Source of the DNA: Oscillospiraceae bacterium
GTDB lineage: Bacteria; Bacillota; Clostridia; Oscillospirales; CAG-272
NCBI GenBank assembly: GCA_015064445.1
Contig: SVSE01000007.1
Span: 31,828 to 95,827 of the forward strand
Length of the DNA: 64,000 nt
Reading direction: 5' to 3'
Shown here in pieces: positions 54,072 through 62,370 of the stretch. Within the stretch, counting starts at the first letter, position 1, and each line of letters begins with the position of its first letter. Both the position numbers and the translations under genes were made by a program. Under the pieces are notes generated by a model. It saw nothing but the letters and a program-made list of their open reading frames with translations. It had not been told where the DNA came from and made no database searches.

Positions 54072-55946
54072 ATGAAAAAGCTTTTATTACTTATACTTGC
54101 ATTTTTGCTGTCATTTTCTATGGTAGCGTGTGATATTCAGTCTATTCTTGACGGACTTATGCCATCTTCATCATCTTCATATGACGAGGAAGAAGAGGAG
54201 GAAGAAGAGGACGAGGATGATGAGGAGCAGCAGTCAAGCTCTTCTGTTCCTGATATGAGCCATATATATGGTGAGGATAAAACCGTATATACAAACACCA
54301 TAACCGAGGACGGAAAGTGGATGTATGGCGACAAGGCTCTCGCAGCCCCAACCTTTGCTAACTACTATAATGGCTATAAATCAGCACTTACCTTTACCTT
54401 TGACGATGGTTATGACATCGGCACGGGAAGATATGTAAACAGCGTTTTTGACCAATATGGCTGGCGTGGAACAGCAATGCTCGGACCTTGCTTCTTGAGC
54501 GAGGAGCTTGTGGCTCAATGGAACACCGTTTTGGCAGAGGGATATCTCGATGTTGGATGCCACGGCTATGACCACAAAAACCCTGTGGGACTTGATTCAG
54601 CTGAATATGAGCACGAAATTAAGGATGCAATCGAATATTTAAGAACTAATTTCCCAGGACAAAGAGTTCTTACCTATGCAACACCATTTGCTCATATAGA
54701 CAGCCCATATCAGGACTATCTTGATGACCTCGTTATTTCCAACCGTCTTGAAGCTGATGGAAAGCTTGTTAAGGTAGGAGATGATTACGACCTCTATCAG
54801 GTAAGATCCTATTCCTTTAATAAGAACAACGTTGTTGATGCTTGGAACCAAAGCATCGGTACAAAGCTTAACGAGGATGGAACATGGGTGGTTGAGCTCG
54901 TTCACTGCGTTCTCGATTCACCATATAACAACACCGATACCTCAAAGGAAAAGTTCTCAGCGCACTCAGCATATCTTTATAACAACTATAAGGACACTGT
55001 TTGGTTTGCCTCGTTTGAGGATGTTTCAATCTATTTAAAGCAGGTTGAAAGTGCAAAAATCAATTATGTTGCCTCTGACCGTGAGTCGATGACTATAAAT
55101 GTTACCTGCCCACTTGACGAGACAATTTACAACTTCCCAATGACCGTAAAAATGCGTGTGCCCTCATATGCTACAAGCGCATATGCAGTAATCGATGGAG
55201 AGGTGCAGATGCTTCAGGTTACAAAGGGAAGTGGTATGAATGTAGTTACCGTTAAGGATATCCCAGTAAATGGCGAAAATGTAAAGATTTATCTCGGTGG
55301 CAACTATAACTATGCAAACGGATGCTCTCATCTTTGGTCTAACAAGAGAGTTAGCGCAACCTGTAAGGATATGGGCTATATGCTTTATGAATGCGCATTT
55401 TGTAAGGCAACCTATAAAAACGAATTTGCCAAAACTCGTGACCATGCCTTTGGCGAAAGAGAAATCATAGAAATCCCAACACTTACCGAGGATGGACTTG
55501 AAAAAATCTCTTGCTCCGATTGTGGCACTGAAAAGGAAATCGTTACATCGCTTAAAAATCTTGCTCCAGGCGCTACAATAAGCGCAAGCGCTGGAATAAA
55601 TGAGTGGGTATACACAGCTGATATGATTGATGGCAACATTGATTCCAAATGGACATGCGGAACTGATGCTCCGAGTGTTCAGCTTACCTTTGCAAAATCA
55701 AGCATTCAGTATGTTGAAATTAGCGTTTCAAAATATGGAGGCGCAGAGATGCTTGCTATAAGCACATATGATGGAGAGGAATGGACACAAATTGCCGTGG
55801 ATGAGGTGATTGACGGCGATGGTGTAATAACAGTACGAGTTGAGGTCGGCGCAGAGGCATCAAGCGTTAAGTTTGACATATCTGGCACAGCAAGTGGCTG
55901 TACAATGATTCACGAAATCACCGTAATTGCAAAAATTGATAAATAA
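54072..55946 (+). CDS. Polysaccharide deacetylase (NodB-type) lipoprotein with Cys-pair and discoidin-like domains
   Basis: This 624-residue protein has a lipobox (SFSMVAC, Cys at residue 20). A Ser, Glu and Asp tether spans residues 30-60. A NodB deacetylase domain (about 100-330) has motif 1 TFDDGYD with the catalytic Asp, motif 2 GCHGYDHKN with metal-binding His residues, and RVLTYATPFAH in place of the usual RxPxG. A Cys-pair segment (CSHLW...CKDMGYMLYECAFC...CSDCG, about 415-495) follows. The end (about 500-620) is a discoidin/F5-8C-like domain (LAPGATISASAGINEWVYTADMIDGNIDSKW). It should deacetylate peptidoglycan or a polysaccharide at the cell surface. Confidence 0.9.
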   Translation: MKKLLLLILAFLLSFSMVACDIQSILDGLMPSSSSSYDEEEEEEEEDEDDEEQQSSSSVPDMSHIYGEDKTVYTNTITEDGKWMYGDKALAAPTFANYYNGYKSALTFTFDDGYDIGTGRYVNSVFDQYGWRGTAMLGPCFLSEELVAQWNTVLAEGYLDVGCHGYDHKNPVGLDSAEYEHEIKDAIEYLRTNFPGQRVLTYATPFAHIDSPYQDYLDDLVISNRLEADGKLVKVGDDYDLYQVRSYSFNKNNVVDAWNQSIGTKLNEDGTWVVELVHCVLDSPYNNTDTSKEKFSAHSAYLYNNYKDTVWFASFEDVSIYLKQVESAKINYVASDRESMTINVTCPLDETIYNFPMTVKMRVPSYATSAYAVIDGEVQMLQVTKGSGMNVVTVKDIPVNGENVKIYLGGNYNYANGCSHLWSNKRVSATCKDMGYMLYECAFCKATYKNEFAKTRDHAFGEREIIEIPTLTEDGLEKISCSDCGTEKEIVTSLKNLAPGATISASAGINEWVYTADMIDGNIDSKWTCGTDAPSVQLTFAKSSIQYVEISVSKYGGAEMLAISTYDGEEWTQIAVDEVIDGDGVITVRVEVGAEASSVKFDISGTASGCTMIHEITVIAKIDK

Positions 55947-55975
55947 GAAATCGAGGCTGTAAAGCCTCGATTTTC
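55947..55975. terminator. Terminator after the deacetylase gene (convergent)
   Basis: AAATCGAGGCT and AGCCTCGATTT form an 11-bp stem around GTAA, with T-runs on either side. Confidence 0.92.
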
Positions 55976-56822
55976 ATTTGTTTTTCTTTTTACTGATATT
56001 TTCCTTGATAGCTCTCAAATGCGCCTTAAACGCGTCCAAATCGCACAAAACGCACACTCCAAATGCCACAAGAGTAATGCCTATATACATAGGGATTGCG
56101 TACCATAAAATCGGCACATAAAATCCAGCGCTATTTCCACCTCTTAAAAACCTTGGAGTAAAAACCGAAATTATTTTCACAAGAGAGTCAAAGCCTGACG
56201 GTGCAGTTATTGACCAGCACGGATTTATCTCACGAAGGCTACCATAAATGTCGCTTGGATTTGATACAGGATAGTGTCCAATTGCAATAAAGAATATATC
56301 ATTTACAATTATAATTCCGAGCATAGCAAAGAACAAAAGCCCGATTTTCCAAAAATGCTTCCATTCAAGCTTGACAAGTCCTAAAAATGCAGGAAGCAGA
56401 GAGGAAATGAATAGTAGAGAATGGCACAAATAGAAGCGATATGCCTCACTTTGAAAAGCACTTTGACCAATAAACCAGTATGGCACAAGCATTGCAATCA
56501 TACCTGCGATAGTGCCAATGTAAGTAAGAAAATTCTTTAATAGCTTAGAGCCAAACAGCCATATAAACGGAGATGAAATTATCAAAAACGCACACACATT
56601 ATAAGCACTGCTTAGGTGCAAGGAATAATGCCCACCCCAATAATGAGGATAAATTAGACCCTTTAAAAGATGCTGTGCAAGGTTTACTGACGCAATGATA
56701 ACAACAGCGAGCCTTTTTGTCCTCTCACTACGATTTCTAAGAGCAAAAAAAGCCCCTAAAAATCCACCTATTGCAAGCAAAATGTACATAAAGTACATAA
56801 AAGAACCATAGTAAATCAACAT
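55974..56822 (-). CDS. YwaF/TIGR02206-like integral membrane protein
   Basis: This 282-residue protein has about seven or eight hydrophobic segments. The arrangement, including the His-containing HYWGGHYSLHLSSAYNVCAF segment between early helices and an Asn-rich loop before later helices, resembles the uncharacterised YwaF/TIGR02206 family. Function is unknown. It starts two bases after the stop of the YiiX-like gene, without a strong ribosome binding site, so translation is probably coupled. The Lys-rich C-terminus should be cytoplasmic. Confidence 0.7.
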   Translation of the reverse strand: MLIYYGSFMYFMYILLAIGGFLGAFFALRNRSERTKRLAVVIIASVNLAQHLLKGLIYPHYWGGHYSLHLSSAYNVCAFLIISSPFIWLFGSKLLKNFLTYIGTIAGMIAMLVPYWFIGQSAFQSEAYRFYLCHSLLFISSLLPAFLGLVKLEWKHFWKIGLLFFAMLGIIIVNDIFFIAIGHYPVSNPSDIYGSLREINPCWSITAPSGFDSLVKIISVFTPRFLRGGNSAGFYVPILWYAIPMYIGITLVAFGVCVLCDLDAFKAHLRAIKENISKKKNK

Positions 56823-56824
56823 AA

Positions 56825-57667
56825 TCAGTTACCCCAAAGCGTTTCTGGATTGAAGCCCGACACCTGAACAACCTCAAAATATTCGGAATTTGAGATGTCC
56901 TTTGGAGTTACCACAGCGCCACCATTTGAGTCGATATCATAGCCATGCTTATAGAAGGCATACCAAAAAATGTGTGCGCATTGAGTTGCCTTGATTTCCT
57001 CGTCATACTTTCTTGATAAAACACCAACAGTCGGATCGTATGTAATGCCGATAAGCTCTTGGTCAACATAGTCAACAATCTTGTCAAGCTCTTCCTTTTC
57101 AAGCTTAGGACGAAGCACGATAAGAGTTGGGCGTCTTGAAAGCGCAGAGGCATATCCATATGTAGAATCATCGCCTACACCAATTGCCTCAACGACAATT
57201 CCTTTCTCGGCATCTACAACCATAGCACAATGTCCAATAGACCACCACGAAAACTCTGTGGATGACGAAATTATAATATCTCCGTTTTGCAAGGGAGCAA
57301 GAGGAATTTTGCCCTTTAAGGAATAATAGTGACAAAATGGTGCAAAATTAAGGTCGCTAAATTCATATTTCTTGAAAAACGACTCCTGCACGTCCACGAT
57401 TTTTGTAATGTCGCCCTCGTCAAGCATTGAGTCAATGCCGATTTTTGTAAGTCCAGTTTGCGCATACAAAAGCGCATAATCCTCATCTGTCAAAGTGTCC
57501 TTAGAAAGCGTGGGCACAATATCAACCATATCATAATCAGGAGTATATCTTTCAATTCCAAGCGCATTTTTCTCGCCAAGCCAAAAGAACGAAAGCACAA
57601 GCGCTACAAAAAGCACGCAAGAAACAAAAGCAATAATCGCTCGTTTTATGCGAGTGTGTCGTTTCAT
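56825..57667 (-). CDS. Membrane-anchored YiiX/YebB-like permuted papain-fold amidase
   Basis: This 280-residue protein has one N-terminal membrane anchor (residues about 10-32; IIAFVSCVLFVALVLSFFWLG). The outer domain resembles the permuted NlpC/P60 group: NGDIIISSS then IGHCAMVVD with the catalytic His, and later KATQCAHIFWYAFYKHGYDID supplying the Cys (circularly permuted order, His before Cys). Members of this clan cleave amide, ester or lipid bonds, often in the cell envelope. AAAGGGGG lies upstream of the ATG. It heads a two-gene unit with the YwaF-like gene. The substrate is unknown. Confidence 0.75.
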   Translation of the reverse strand: MKRHTRIKRAIIAFVSCVLFVALVLSFFWLGEKNALGIERYTPDYDMVDIVPTLSKDTLTDEDYALLYAQTGLTKIGIDSMLDEGDITKIVDVQESFFKKYEFSDLNFAPFCHYYSLKGKIPLAPLQNGDIIISSSTEFSWWSIGHCAMVVDAEKGIVVEAIGVGDDSTYGYASALSRRPTLIVLRPKLEKEELDKIVDYVDQELIGITYDPTVGVLSRKYDEEIKATQCAHIFWYAFYKHGYDIDSNGGAVVTPKDISNSEYFEVVQVSGFNPETLWGN

Positions 57668-57698
57668 AATATACCCCCTTTAAGCAAACTATATAACG

Positions 57699-57727
57699 AT
57701 TTTATCATTAAAACTTATATAAGTCAA
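57699..57727 (-). promoter_or_regulatory. Putative promoter for the yiiX-like/ywaF-like unit
   Basis: Read on the minus strand: TTGACT, 17 bases, extended TGA-TAAAAT. Confidence 0.75.
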
Positions 57728-57748
57728 TAAAAATAGTTCAAATTCTTG

Positions 57749-57777
57749 TTGCTTAAAGATCGGATTTGTGATAAAAT
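57749..57777 (+). promoter_or_regulatory. Putative promoter for the toroid-protein/ADP-ribosylglycohydrolase pair
   Basis: TTGCTT, 17-base spacer, extended TGA-TAAAAT, about 31 bases before the start codon. Confidence 0.65.
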
Positions 57778-57808
57778 TGATTTGTAAAGCACTTTTAGGA
57801 GGCGCAAA

Positions 57809-58867
57809 ATGATAAAACCCGAAAATCAATTCTTTATCTTTGGCTTAGGTCACAGAGAAAAGCATCTTTATAAGGATGGAGCACTTATCAATATAAGGAC
57901 GAACGAAACTGTCTATAAATGGAATGTTGAAAGGGAAAAATTCCTTTTTGATAGATATATGGTCGTTATTTGGACCAAGGAAAAGAATATATTCTTAATC
58001 GAGGAAAATGAGCACGGTCTTTATGTTAGCGACATAACCAATGGAGAAGAAAGAAAAGACTCTGCTTGCTTGGCTGAATCGGAGATAAATCTCCCCGACT
58101 TTGAGGAGTATGAGTATCCTGCACAAATGCGAATCCTGCATCAAGAGATTTTGACCAGCTTTATAGGAACAGAGCCAGTGCCTAATATCTATGTTTACGA
58201 TAAGGCGTGGTATCGCGATGGCGCTATGATGGCTCTCGCTCTTGAAAAAACAGGCAACATAGACCTTTTGAAGCCTTGGGCATTGTCAGTTACCGACCTT
58301 TATGATAGAAATAATAAGGGAAATGAAGAGCCTGATAATTTGGGACAGCTCGCATTTGTTTTGTCCTTCTTTGTTGACAAAAATCATCCTATGGTTGTGA
58401 AAATTGTCGATGAAGCGAAGAGAATAATGAAAAACGGTCTTTTAACAGGAATGACCGATTATAACCATCACGAGATTTATTCAACTCTTTGGCTCAAGCT
58501 TGCTCTTAATAGGCTTGATATTGACACCTCGTTTATCAAAATCCCTGAGGAATTTGATAGCTATGCCCGTATGTTTTGGATGGATAGAAGCGAGGTAGAA
58601 AGAAAAACACTATATGAAAACAAATACGATGAATGGTATCCTTATCTCTGGTGGGCTGTTAAGCACTTTGAAAACGAGGAGGTTGATGAAAAATACCTCG
58701 AAATCAAATACCCAATGAGCTGGGAAATAAAGGCGTCAGAGGCAAGATACGAAAAAATCGCACCTCTTAGCGAGGAATATGCCAAAAACAAATGCGGTGC
58801 GCCTCACTCTTGGCACGCAAGCGAAATGTTTATGTATTTAGCAGATAGAACTGATAGGAGAAAATAA
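57809..58867 (+). CDS. Uncharacterised protein, possible six-hairpin (alpha/alpha) glycosidase-like fold
   Basis: I do not recognise this 352-residue protein with confidence. Residues 1-100 are beta-rich; residues about 105-340 are mostly helical. The segment VYDKAWYRDGAMMALALEKTGN resembles the acidic active-site turn of alpha/alpha-toroid glycosidases, and NHHEIYSTLWLKLAL and EWYPYLWWAVKHFE could be further hairpins. There is no signal peptide, so it would act inside the cell. Its stop codon is one base away from the start of the ADP-ribosylglycohydrolase homologue, so both are made from one message in tight coupling. AGGAGG lies upstream of the ATG. An intracellular role on a sugar-containing substrate is inferred. 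Confidence 0.7.
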   Translation: MIKPENQFFIFGLGHREKHLYKDGALINIRTNETVYKWNVEREKFLFDRYMVVIWTKEKNIFLIEENEHGLYVSDITNGEERKDSACLAESEINLPDFEEYEYPAQMRILHQEILTSFIGTEPVPNIYVYDKAWYRDGAMMALALEKTGNIDLLKPWALSVTDLYDRNNKGNEEPDNLGQLAFVLSFFVDKNHPMVVKIVDEAKRIMKNGLLTGMTDYNHHEIYSTLWLKLALNRLDIDTSFIKIPEEFDSYARMFWMDRSEVERKTLYENKYDEWYPYLWWAVKHFENEEVDEKYLEIKYPMSWEIKASEARYEKIAPLSEEYAKNKCGAPHSWHASEMFMYLADRTDRRK

Positions 58868-58868
58868 T

Positions 58869-60233
58869 ATGCCGGGCTATGCAAATTATAAAAAACTATA
58901 TATTGAGGAGTACAAAACTCTTTTCGACGAGGGCTTTGATGTTGAAAAATACATAGTTAATGATGAAAAAAGCGACAAATTTGCACCTAATCCTCAAAAT
59001 ATAGATAACTATCCCGAAACGGATGATTTTTGGCAAAGGCCTTATGAAAATCTTGCCAAGATAATGGATACGGGCGATATTCGAGAGGGCTATCCATACG
59101 TTGAGCCAAACGATTTTGACTCCATTATGGCACAGGCAATCGAAGCTCCCGAGCTTTTTCCACTCTCCGACGAGGAGTATGAGAAGAGAATATACGGTGC
59201 CTTTTACGGTAGATGCGCCTCGGTAATTCTCGGAAAACCTCTTGAAATGGGACTTTCAAAGGAATTTATTAAGAAATATCTTGAAAGCGTTGATGCGTAT
59301 CCGTTAAACGACTTCGTGCCCGAATATTCCGAAAAGCTTGATTACCGACTTCGTGGGGACTGTGTGTATAGCACAAAAGGGAATGTGAAGTTCGCCCAAT
59401 CCGACGACGATATTCATTATACGCTTTTAGGACTTCGCTTTATCGAAATCTTTGGCTTTGAAATCGAGCCTTGGAAGGTGCTCAAAAACTGGGCGGATAA
59501 TATTCCGTATCTTTGGTGCTGGTGCGCCTCAAGAGTGGCTTATTATCACTATGTTTGCGATAAAATTCCACACGAAAAAATCCCATATACAATAAACCCT
59601 TGGAGAGAGTGCATTGACGGTCAAATAAGAACAGATATTTGGGGATACGTTTTCCCTGCACAGCAAAAAAAGGCTTGCTATTATGCGCACAAGGATACCT
59701 CGGTAACGCTTACTAAAAACGGTATTTACGGTGGAATGTTCGTTGCAGGTGCGCTCGCAGGCGCGCTCTCAAAAAATCCAACTGTCGATAAAATAATCGA
59801 CTCAGGACTTGCCTCTATTCCTAAAAAATCAAGACTTTTCGAGGCTATCAGCCTTGTAAGAGAATGGTATCGTGAAACACCAAATTGGGACGTTGTATCC
59901 GATAAAATTCTTGAAAAATACGGTTATCTTCCATGCGAGGCTACAATCAATAATATGGCAATGGTTGCGCTCGGAATTATAGCTGGTGAGCTCAATTATA
60001 CAAAGAGCATAACTATAGCTACAATGACCGGTCTTGACACCGACTGTAACGCGGGAACTGTTGGTAGCATTGTCGGCGCAGCCGTGGGAATTGACGCTAT
60101 TGAAAAGCGTTGGATCGAGCCTCTAAACGACACTATAAAAAGTGCGGTTGCGTGCTTCGGAGATTGTAAGATTAGCGACATTTGCAAGCGAATTTTAAGT
60201 GCAAAAATAAAAGCCGATAAATTAGAGAAGTGA
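58869..60233 (+). CDS. ADP-ribosylglycohydrolase family protein (RCA-type variant)
   Basis: This encodes a 454-residue cytoplasmic protein. After an N-terminal extension of about 110 residues, the ARH fold begins at YGAFYGRCASVILGKPLEMG, where the usual GDAxG metal-site Asp is replaced by Arg-Cys. The other metal motifs are intact: QSDDDIHYTLLGL near residue 180 and GLDTDCNAGTVGSIVGAA near 390. This variant occurs in bacterial glycan-utilisation loci, so the substrate may be a nucleoside- or sugar-linked compound rather than ADP-ribosylated protein; that is inference. It is translationally coupled to the preceding toroid-type protein. A terminator follows. Confidence 0.88.
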   Translation: MPGYANYKKLYIEEYKTLFDEGFDVEKYIVNDEKSDKFAPNPQNIDNYPETDDFWQRPYENLAKIMDTGDIREGYPYVEPNDFDSIMAQAIEAPELFPLSDEEYEKRIYGAFYGRCASVILGKPLEMGLSKEFIKKYLESVDAYPLNDFVPEYSEKLDYRLRGDCVYSTKGNVKFAQSDDDIHYTLLGLRFIEIFGFEIEPWKVLKNWADNIPYLWCWCASRVAYYHYVCDKIPHEKIPYTINPWRECIDGQIRTDIWGYVFPAQQKKACYYAHKDTSVTLTKNGIYGGMFVAGALAGALSKNPTVDKIIDSGLASIPKKSRLFEAISLVREWYRETPNWDVVSDKILEKYGYLPCEATINNMAMVALGIIAGELNYTKSITIATMTGLDTDCNAGTVGSIVGAAVGIDAIEKRWIEPLNDTIKSAVACFGDCKISDICKRILSAKIKADKLEK

Positions 60234-60260
60234 TTTCAAAAATTCTTTATATAAAACAAA

Positions 60261-60290
60261 AAATCGCAAATTTTAAATTTGCGATTTTTT
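60261..60290. terminator. Terminator between the ADP-ribosylglycohydrolase and hydroxyacid dehydrogenase genes
   Basis: AAATCGCAAATTT and AAATTTGCGATTT form a 13-bp stem with a two-base loop, flanked by T-runs. Confidence 0.9.
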
Positions 60291-60309
60291 AAATTCTAAA
60301 ATTCAATAA

Positions 60310-61260
60310 TTATTTATTTACGATATTCGTAGGCGCTCCGTCAAGATATGCTTTTATGTTGGAAAGAACTGTGTTAAAGCACCTCATTCTTGACTCGAAT
60401 GAGCCCCACGCCATATGAGGAGTCAGCGATACGTTTTTAAGCCCGTAAAGCTTTTCAAATGGATGTTCGTTTGGTAATGGCTCAACCGAAAATACATCAC
60501 AGCCCATACCACCGATTTTGCCCTCTAAAATTGCATCGGCAACAGCGCCCTCGTCCCAAATTGCACCACGCGCAACATTGATTATGATTGCGTCGCGCTT
60601 CATAAGTGAAAGCTCGCGTTTTCCTATCATACTTCTTGTCGCATCACTTAACGGGCAGTGAATTGTGATAATGTCGCTTTCTCTTAAAAGTGTATCTAAA
60701 TCGACACACTCATAGCCCTCAATTTTTGTGCGCTTGTTCACAAGTAATTTACAGCCAAACGCCTCTGCAACCTTGCCAACTGCACGACCGATATTTCCAA
60801 AGCCGATAATGCCCCAGGTTTTTCCCGAAATCTCGTGATAAACGGGAACAAGACAATTCGCATTGCCTCCTCTTGTATATTCGCCACTCGACACATTGTC
60901 CTCATATTCTCTTAAATGCGTCAAAAGAGAGCACACCATCGACACAGTAACCTGCGCCACGCAATCGCTCGAATAAGCAGGAGTATTAGCGACCAAAATT
61001 CCTCGACCTTTGCAATATTCAATGTCGATATTGTCAAAGCCTGTCGCAGTTTCGCAAATAAGCTTGAGATTTTTCGCTCCCTCAAGCACCTCACGCACCA
61101 TCTTAACCTTGTTTACTATAACAATGTCAGCATCTCGAAGTCGCTCTGATGCCTCGGCTTGACTTGTTTTTTCGTATTTGATAACCTCTCCATACCTTTC
61201 AGCACCAGTTAGGTCAAGGTCGTAGCCAAGAGTCGCATAATCCAAAATAACAATTTTCAT
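60310..61260 (-). CDS. D-isomer-specific 2-hydroxyacid dehydrogenase
   Basis: This 316-residue NAD(P)-dependent dehydrogenase has the substrate-domain motif GFDNIDIEYCKGRGI, then the nucleotide-binding WGIIGFGNIGRAVGKVAEAFG (about residues 150-170). The catalytic Arg lies in NVARGAIWDEGAV, the Glu in VFSVEPLPNEHP and the His in LTPHMAWGS. The WGSFESR ending of the last motif is typical of glycerate/hydroxypyruvate reductase-like members. The substrate may be hydroxypyruvate, glyoxylate or another 2-keto acid. Its start overlaps the stop of the upstream metallopeptidase gene as ATGA. Confidence 0.9.
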   Translation of the reverse strand: MKIVILDYATLGYDLDLTGAERYGEVIKYEKTSQAEASERLRDADIVIVNKVKMVREVLEGAKNLKLICETATGFDNIDIEYCKGRGILVANTPAYSSDCVAQVTVSMVCSLLTHLREYEDNVSSGEYTRGGNANCLVPVYHEISGKTWGIIGFGNIGRAVGKVAEAFGCKLLVNKRTKIEGYECVDLDTLLRESDIITIHCPLSDATRSMIGKRELSLMKRDAIIINVARGAIWDEGAVADAILEGKIGGMGCDVFSVEPLPNEHPFEKLYGLKNVSLTPHMAWGSFESRMRCFNTVLSNIKAYLDGAPTNIVNK

Positions 61261-61766
61261 TTCAAAAGCCCCTTTCTTGTCTTGTAATCAGGCAAAATTT
61301 CCTCAACAAATGACCAAAACTGACGCGAGTGATTCAAAAATTTAAGATGCGCAAGCTCGTGCACAACGACATAATCAATCGCCTCCAAGGGATATCTTGC
61401 AAGCCTGCACGAAAAATTAATGCGTCCCTTCTCAGAACAGCTACCAAATCTCGTTCTTGCCTCATTTATCGAAATGTGAGTAGGAGTAACACCCATAATA
61501 GAGGAATAGTGCGCAACTCTTTCTGGCAAAATTTCACGCGCCCTCGCTTTTAAGCGAGAAATCTCCTCCCTTGATGGCTCGGGGTATCTTTGCGCCCTTG
61601 ATTTTTGACTCTCTAAATGCTTTTGAATCCAAGCACTATGAGATGCCACAAAATCCTCAATTCGCTTTTTTGAAGCTCCAATAGGCGCTCTTACAACAAC
61701 CTCGCAGGTCCTCGTTATCTGAATGGCGATGGTTTTTCTTTTTGAATATATAATTTTGTATTCCAT
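61257..61766 (-). CDS. YgjP-like zinc metallopeptidase (M48/WLM-type domain)
   Basis: This 169-residue cytoplasmic protein ends in the YgjP/DUF45 metallopeptidase domain: GSCSEKGRINFSCRLARYP, then VVVHELAHLKFLNHSRQFW with the HExxH zinc motif (HELAH) and the third ligand downstream. The N-terminal half is a beta-rich domain (IIYSKRKTIAIQIT). Some relatives are reported as metallopeptidases or nucleotide phosphatases; the role is unsettled. ATG 61766 has GAGGTGG upstream and removes the 15-residue ORF-track extension. It is cotranscribed with the hydroxyacid dehydrogenase gene. Confidence 0.88.
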   Translation of the reverse strand: MEYKIIYSKRKTIAIQITRTCEVVVRAPIGASKKRIEDFVASHSAWIQKHLESQKSRAQRYPEPSREEISRLKARAREILPERVAHYSSIMGVTPTHISINEARTRFGSCSEKGRINFSCRLARYPLEAIDYVVVHELAHLKFLNHSRQFWSFVEEILPDYKTRKGLLK

Positions 61767-61782
61767 TACACCACCTCTAAAA

Positions 61783-61811
61783 ATTGTACCATAAAGCGAA
61801 AAAAATGTCAA
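61783..61811 (-). promoter_or_regulatory. Promoter for the ygjP-like/dehydrogenase unit
   Basis: Read on the minus strand: TTGACA, 17 bases, extended TGG-TACAAT. Confidence 0.8.
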
Positions 61812-61841
61812 TAATATGGCGTGTATAACTTATATAACCTC

Positions 61842-61870
61842 TTGAAAAATAAAAAGCTTTATGCTATACT
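61842..61870 (+). promoter_or_regulatory. Promoter for smpB
   Basis: TTGAAA, 17-base spacer, extended TGC-TATACT, about 31 bases before the start codon. Confidence 0.8.
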
Positions 61871-61901
61871 TTATTGAGAAAACCACTGAAAGGAGAGAGC
61901 T

Positions 61902-62369
61902 ATGGCTGAAAAATCAGTAAAGGTAATCGCACAAAACAAAAAAGCATATCACGATTACTTCGTCGTTGAACGCTATGAGGCAGGCATAGAGCTCTTCGGC
62001 ACAGAGGTGAAATCCGTGAGGGCAGGACAGGTCAATCTTAAGGACTCGTTTTGTAAGGTTTATAATGGAGAGCTTTTAGCTCTCGGTATTCATATAAGCC
62101 CATATGAGCACGGAAATATTTATAACAAGGACCCACTTCGCTATAAGCGCCTTCTTATGCATAAGCGTGAGATCTTGAAGCTAAATAGTGCAATAAACGC
62201 AGATGGCTATTCGCTTATACCATTGTCACTTTATTTTTCAGGCTCAAGAGTTAAGGTTGAGCTTGGGCTTTGTAAGGGCAAGAAGCTTTATGATAAGCGA
62301 GAAAGCGATGCGAAGCGCTCGGCACAAAGGACAATTGAAAGAACAGTAAAGGGACAAAGAGAGGACTAA
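61902..62369 (+). CDS. smpB: SsrA-binding protein SmpB
   Basis: The 155-residue protein is full length for SmpB. It has the conserved YHDYFVVERYEAGIELFGTEVKSVRAGQVNLKDSF region, the HISPYEHGNIYNKDPLRYKRLLMHKREI segment, and a basic C-terminal tail that enters the decoding centre of stalled ribosomes. It binds tmRNA, whose gene lies 1.1 kb downstream on the same strand, with one gene between. AAAGGAGAG precedes the ATG. Confidence 0.98.
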   Translation: MAEKSVKVIAQNKKAYHDYFVVERYEAGIELFGTEVKSVRAGQVNLKDSFCKVYNGELLALGIHISPYEHGNIYNKDPLRYKRLLMHKREILKLNSAINADGYSLIPLSLYFSGSRVKVELGLCKGKKLYDKRESDAKRSAQRTIERTVKGQRED

Positions 62370-62370
62370 T

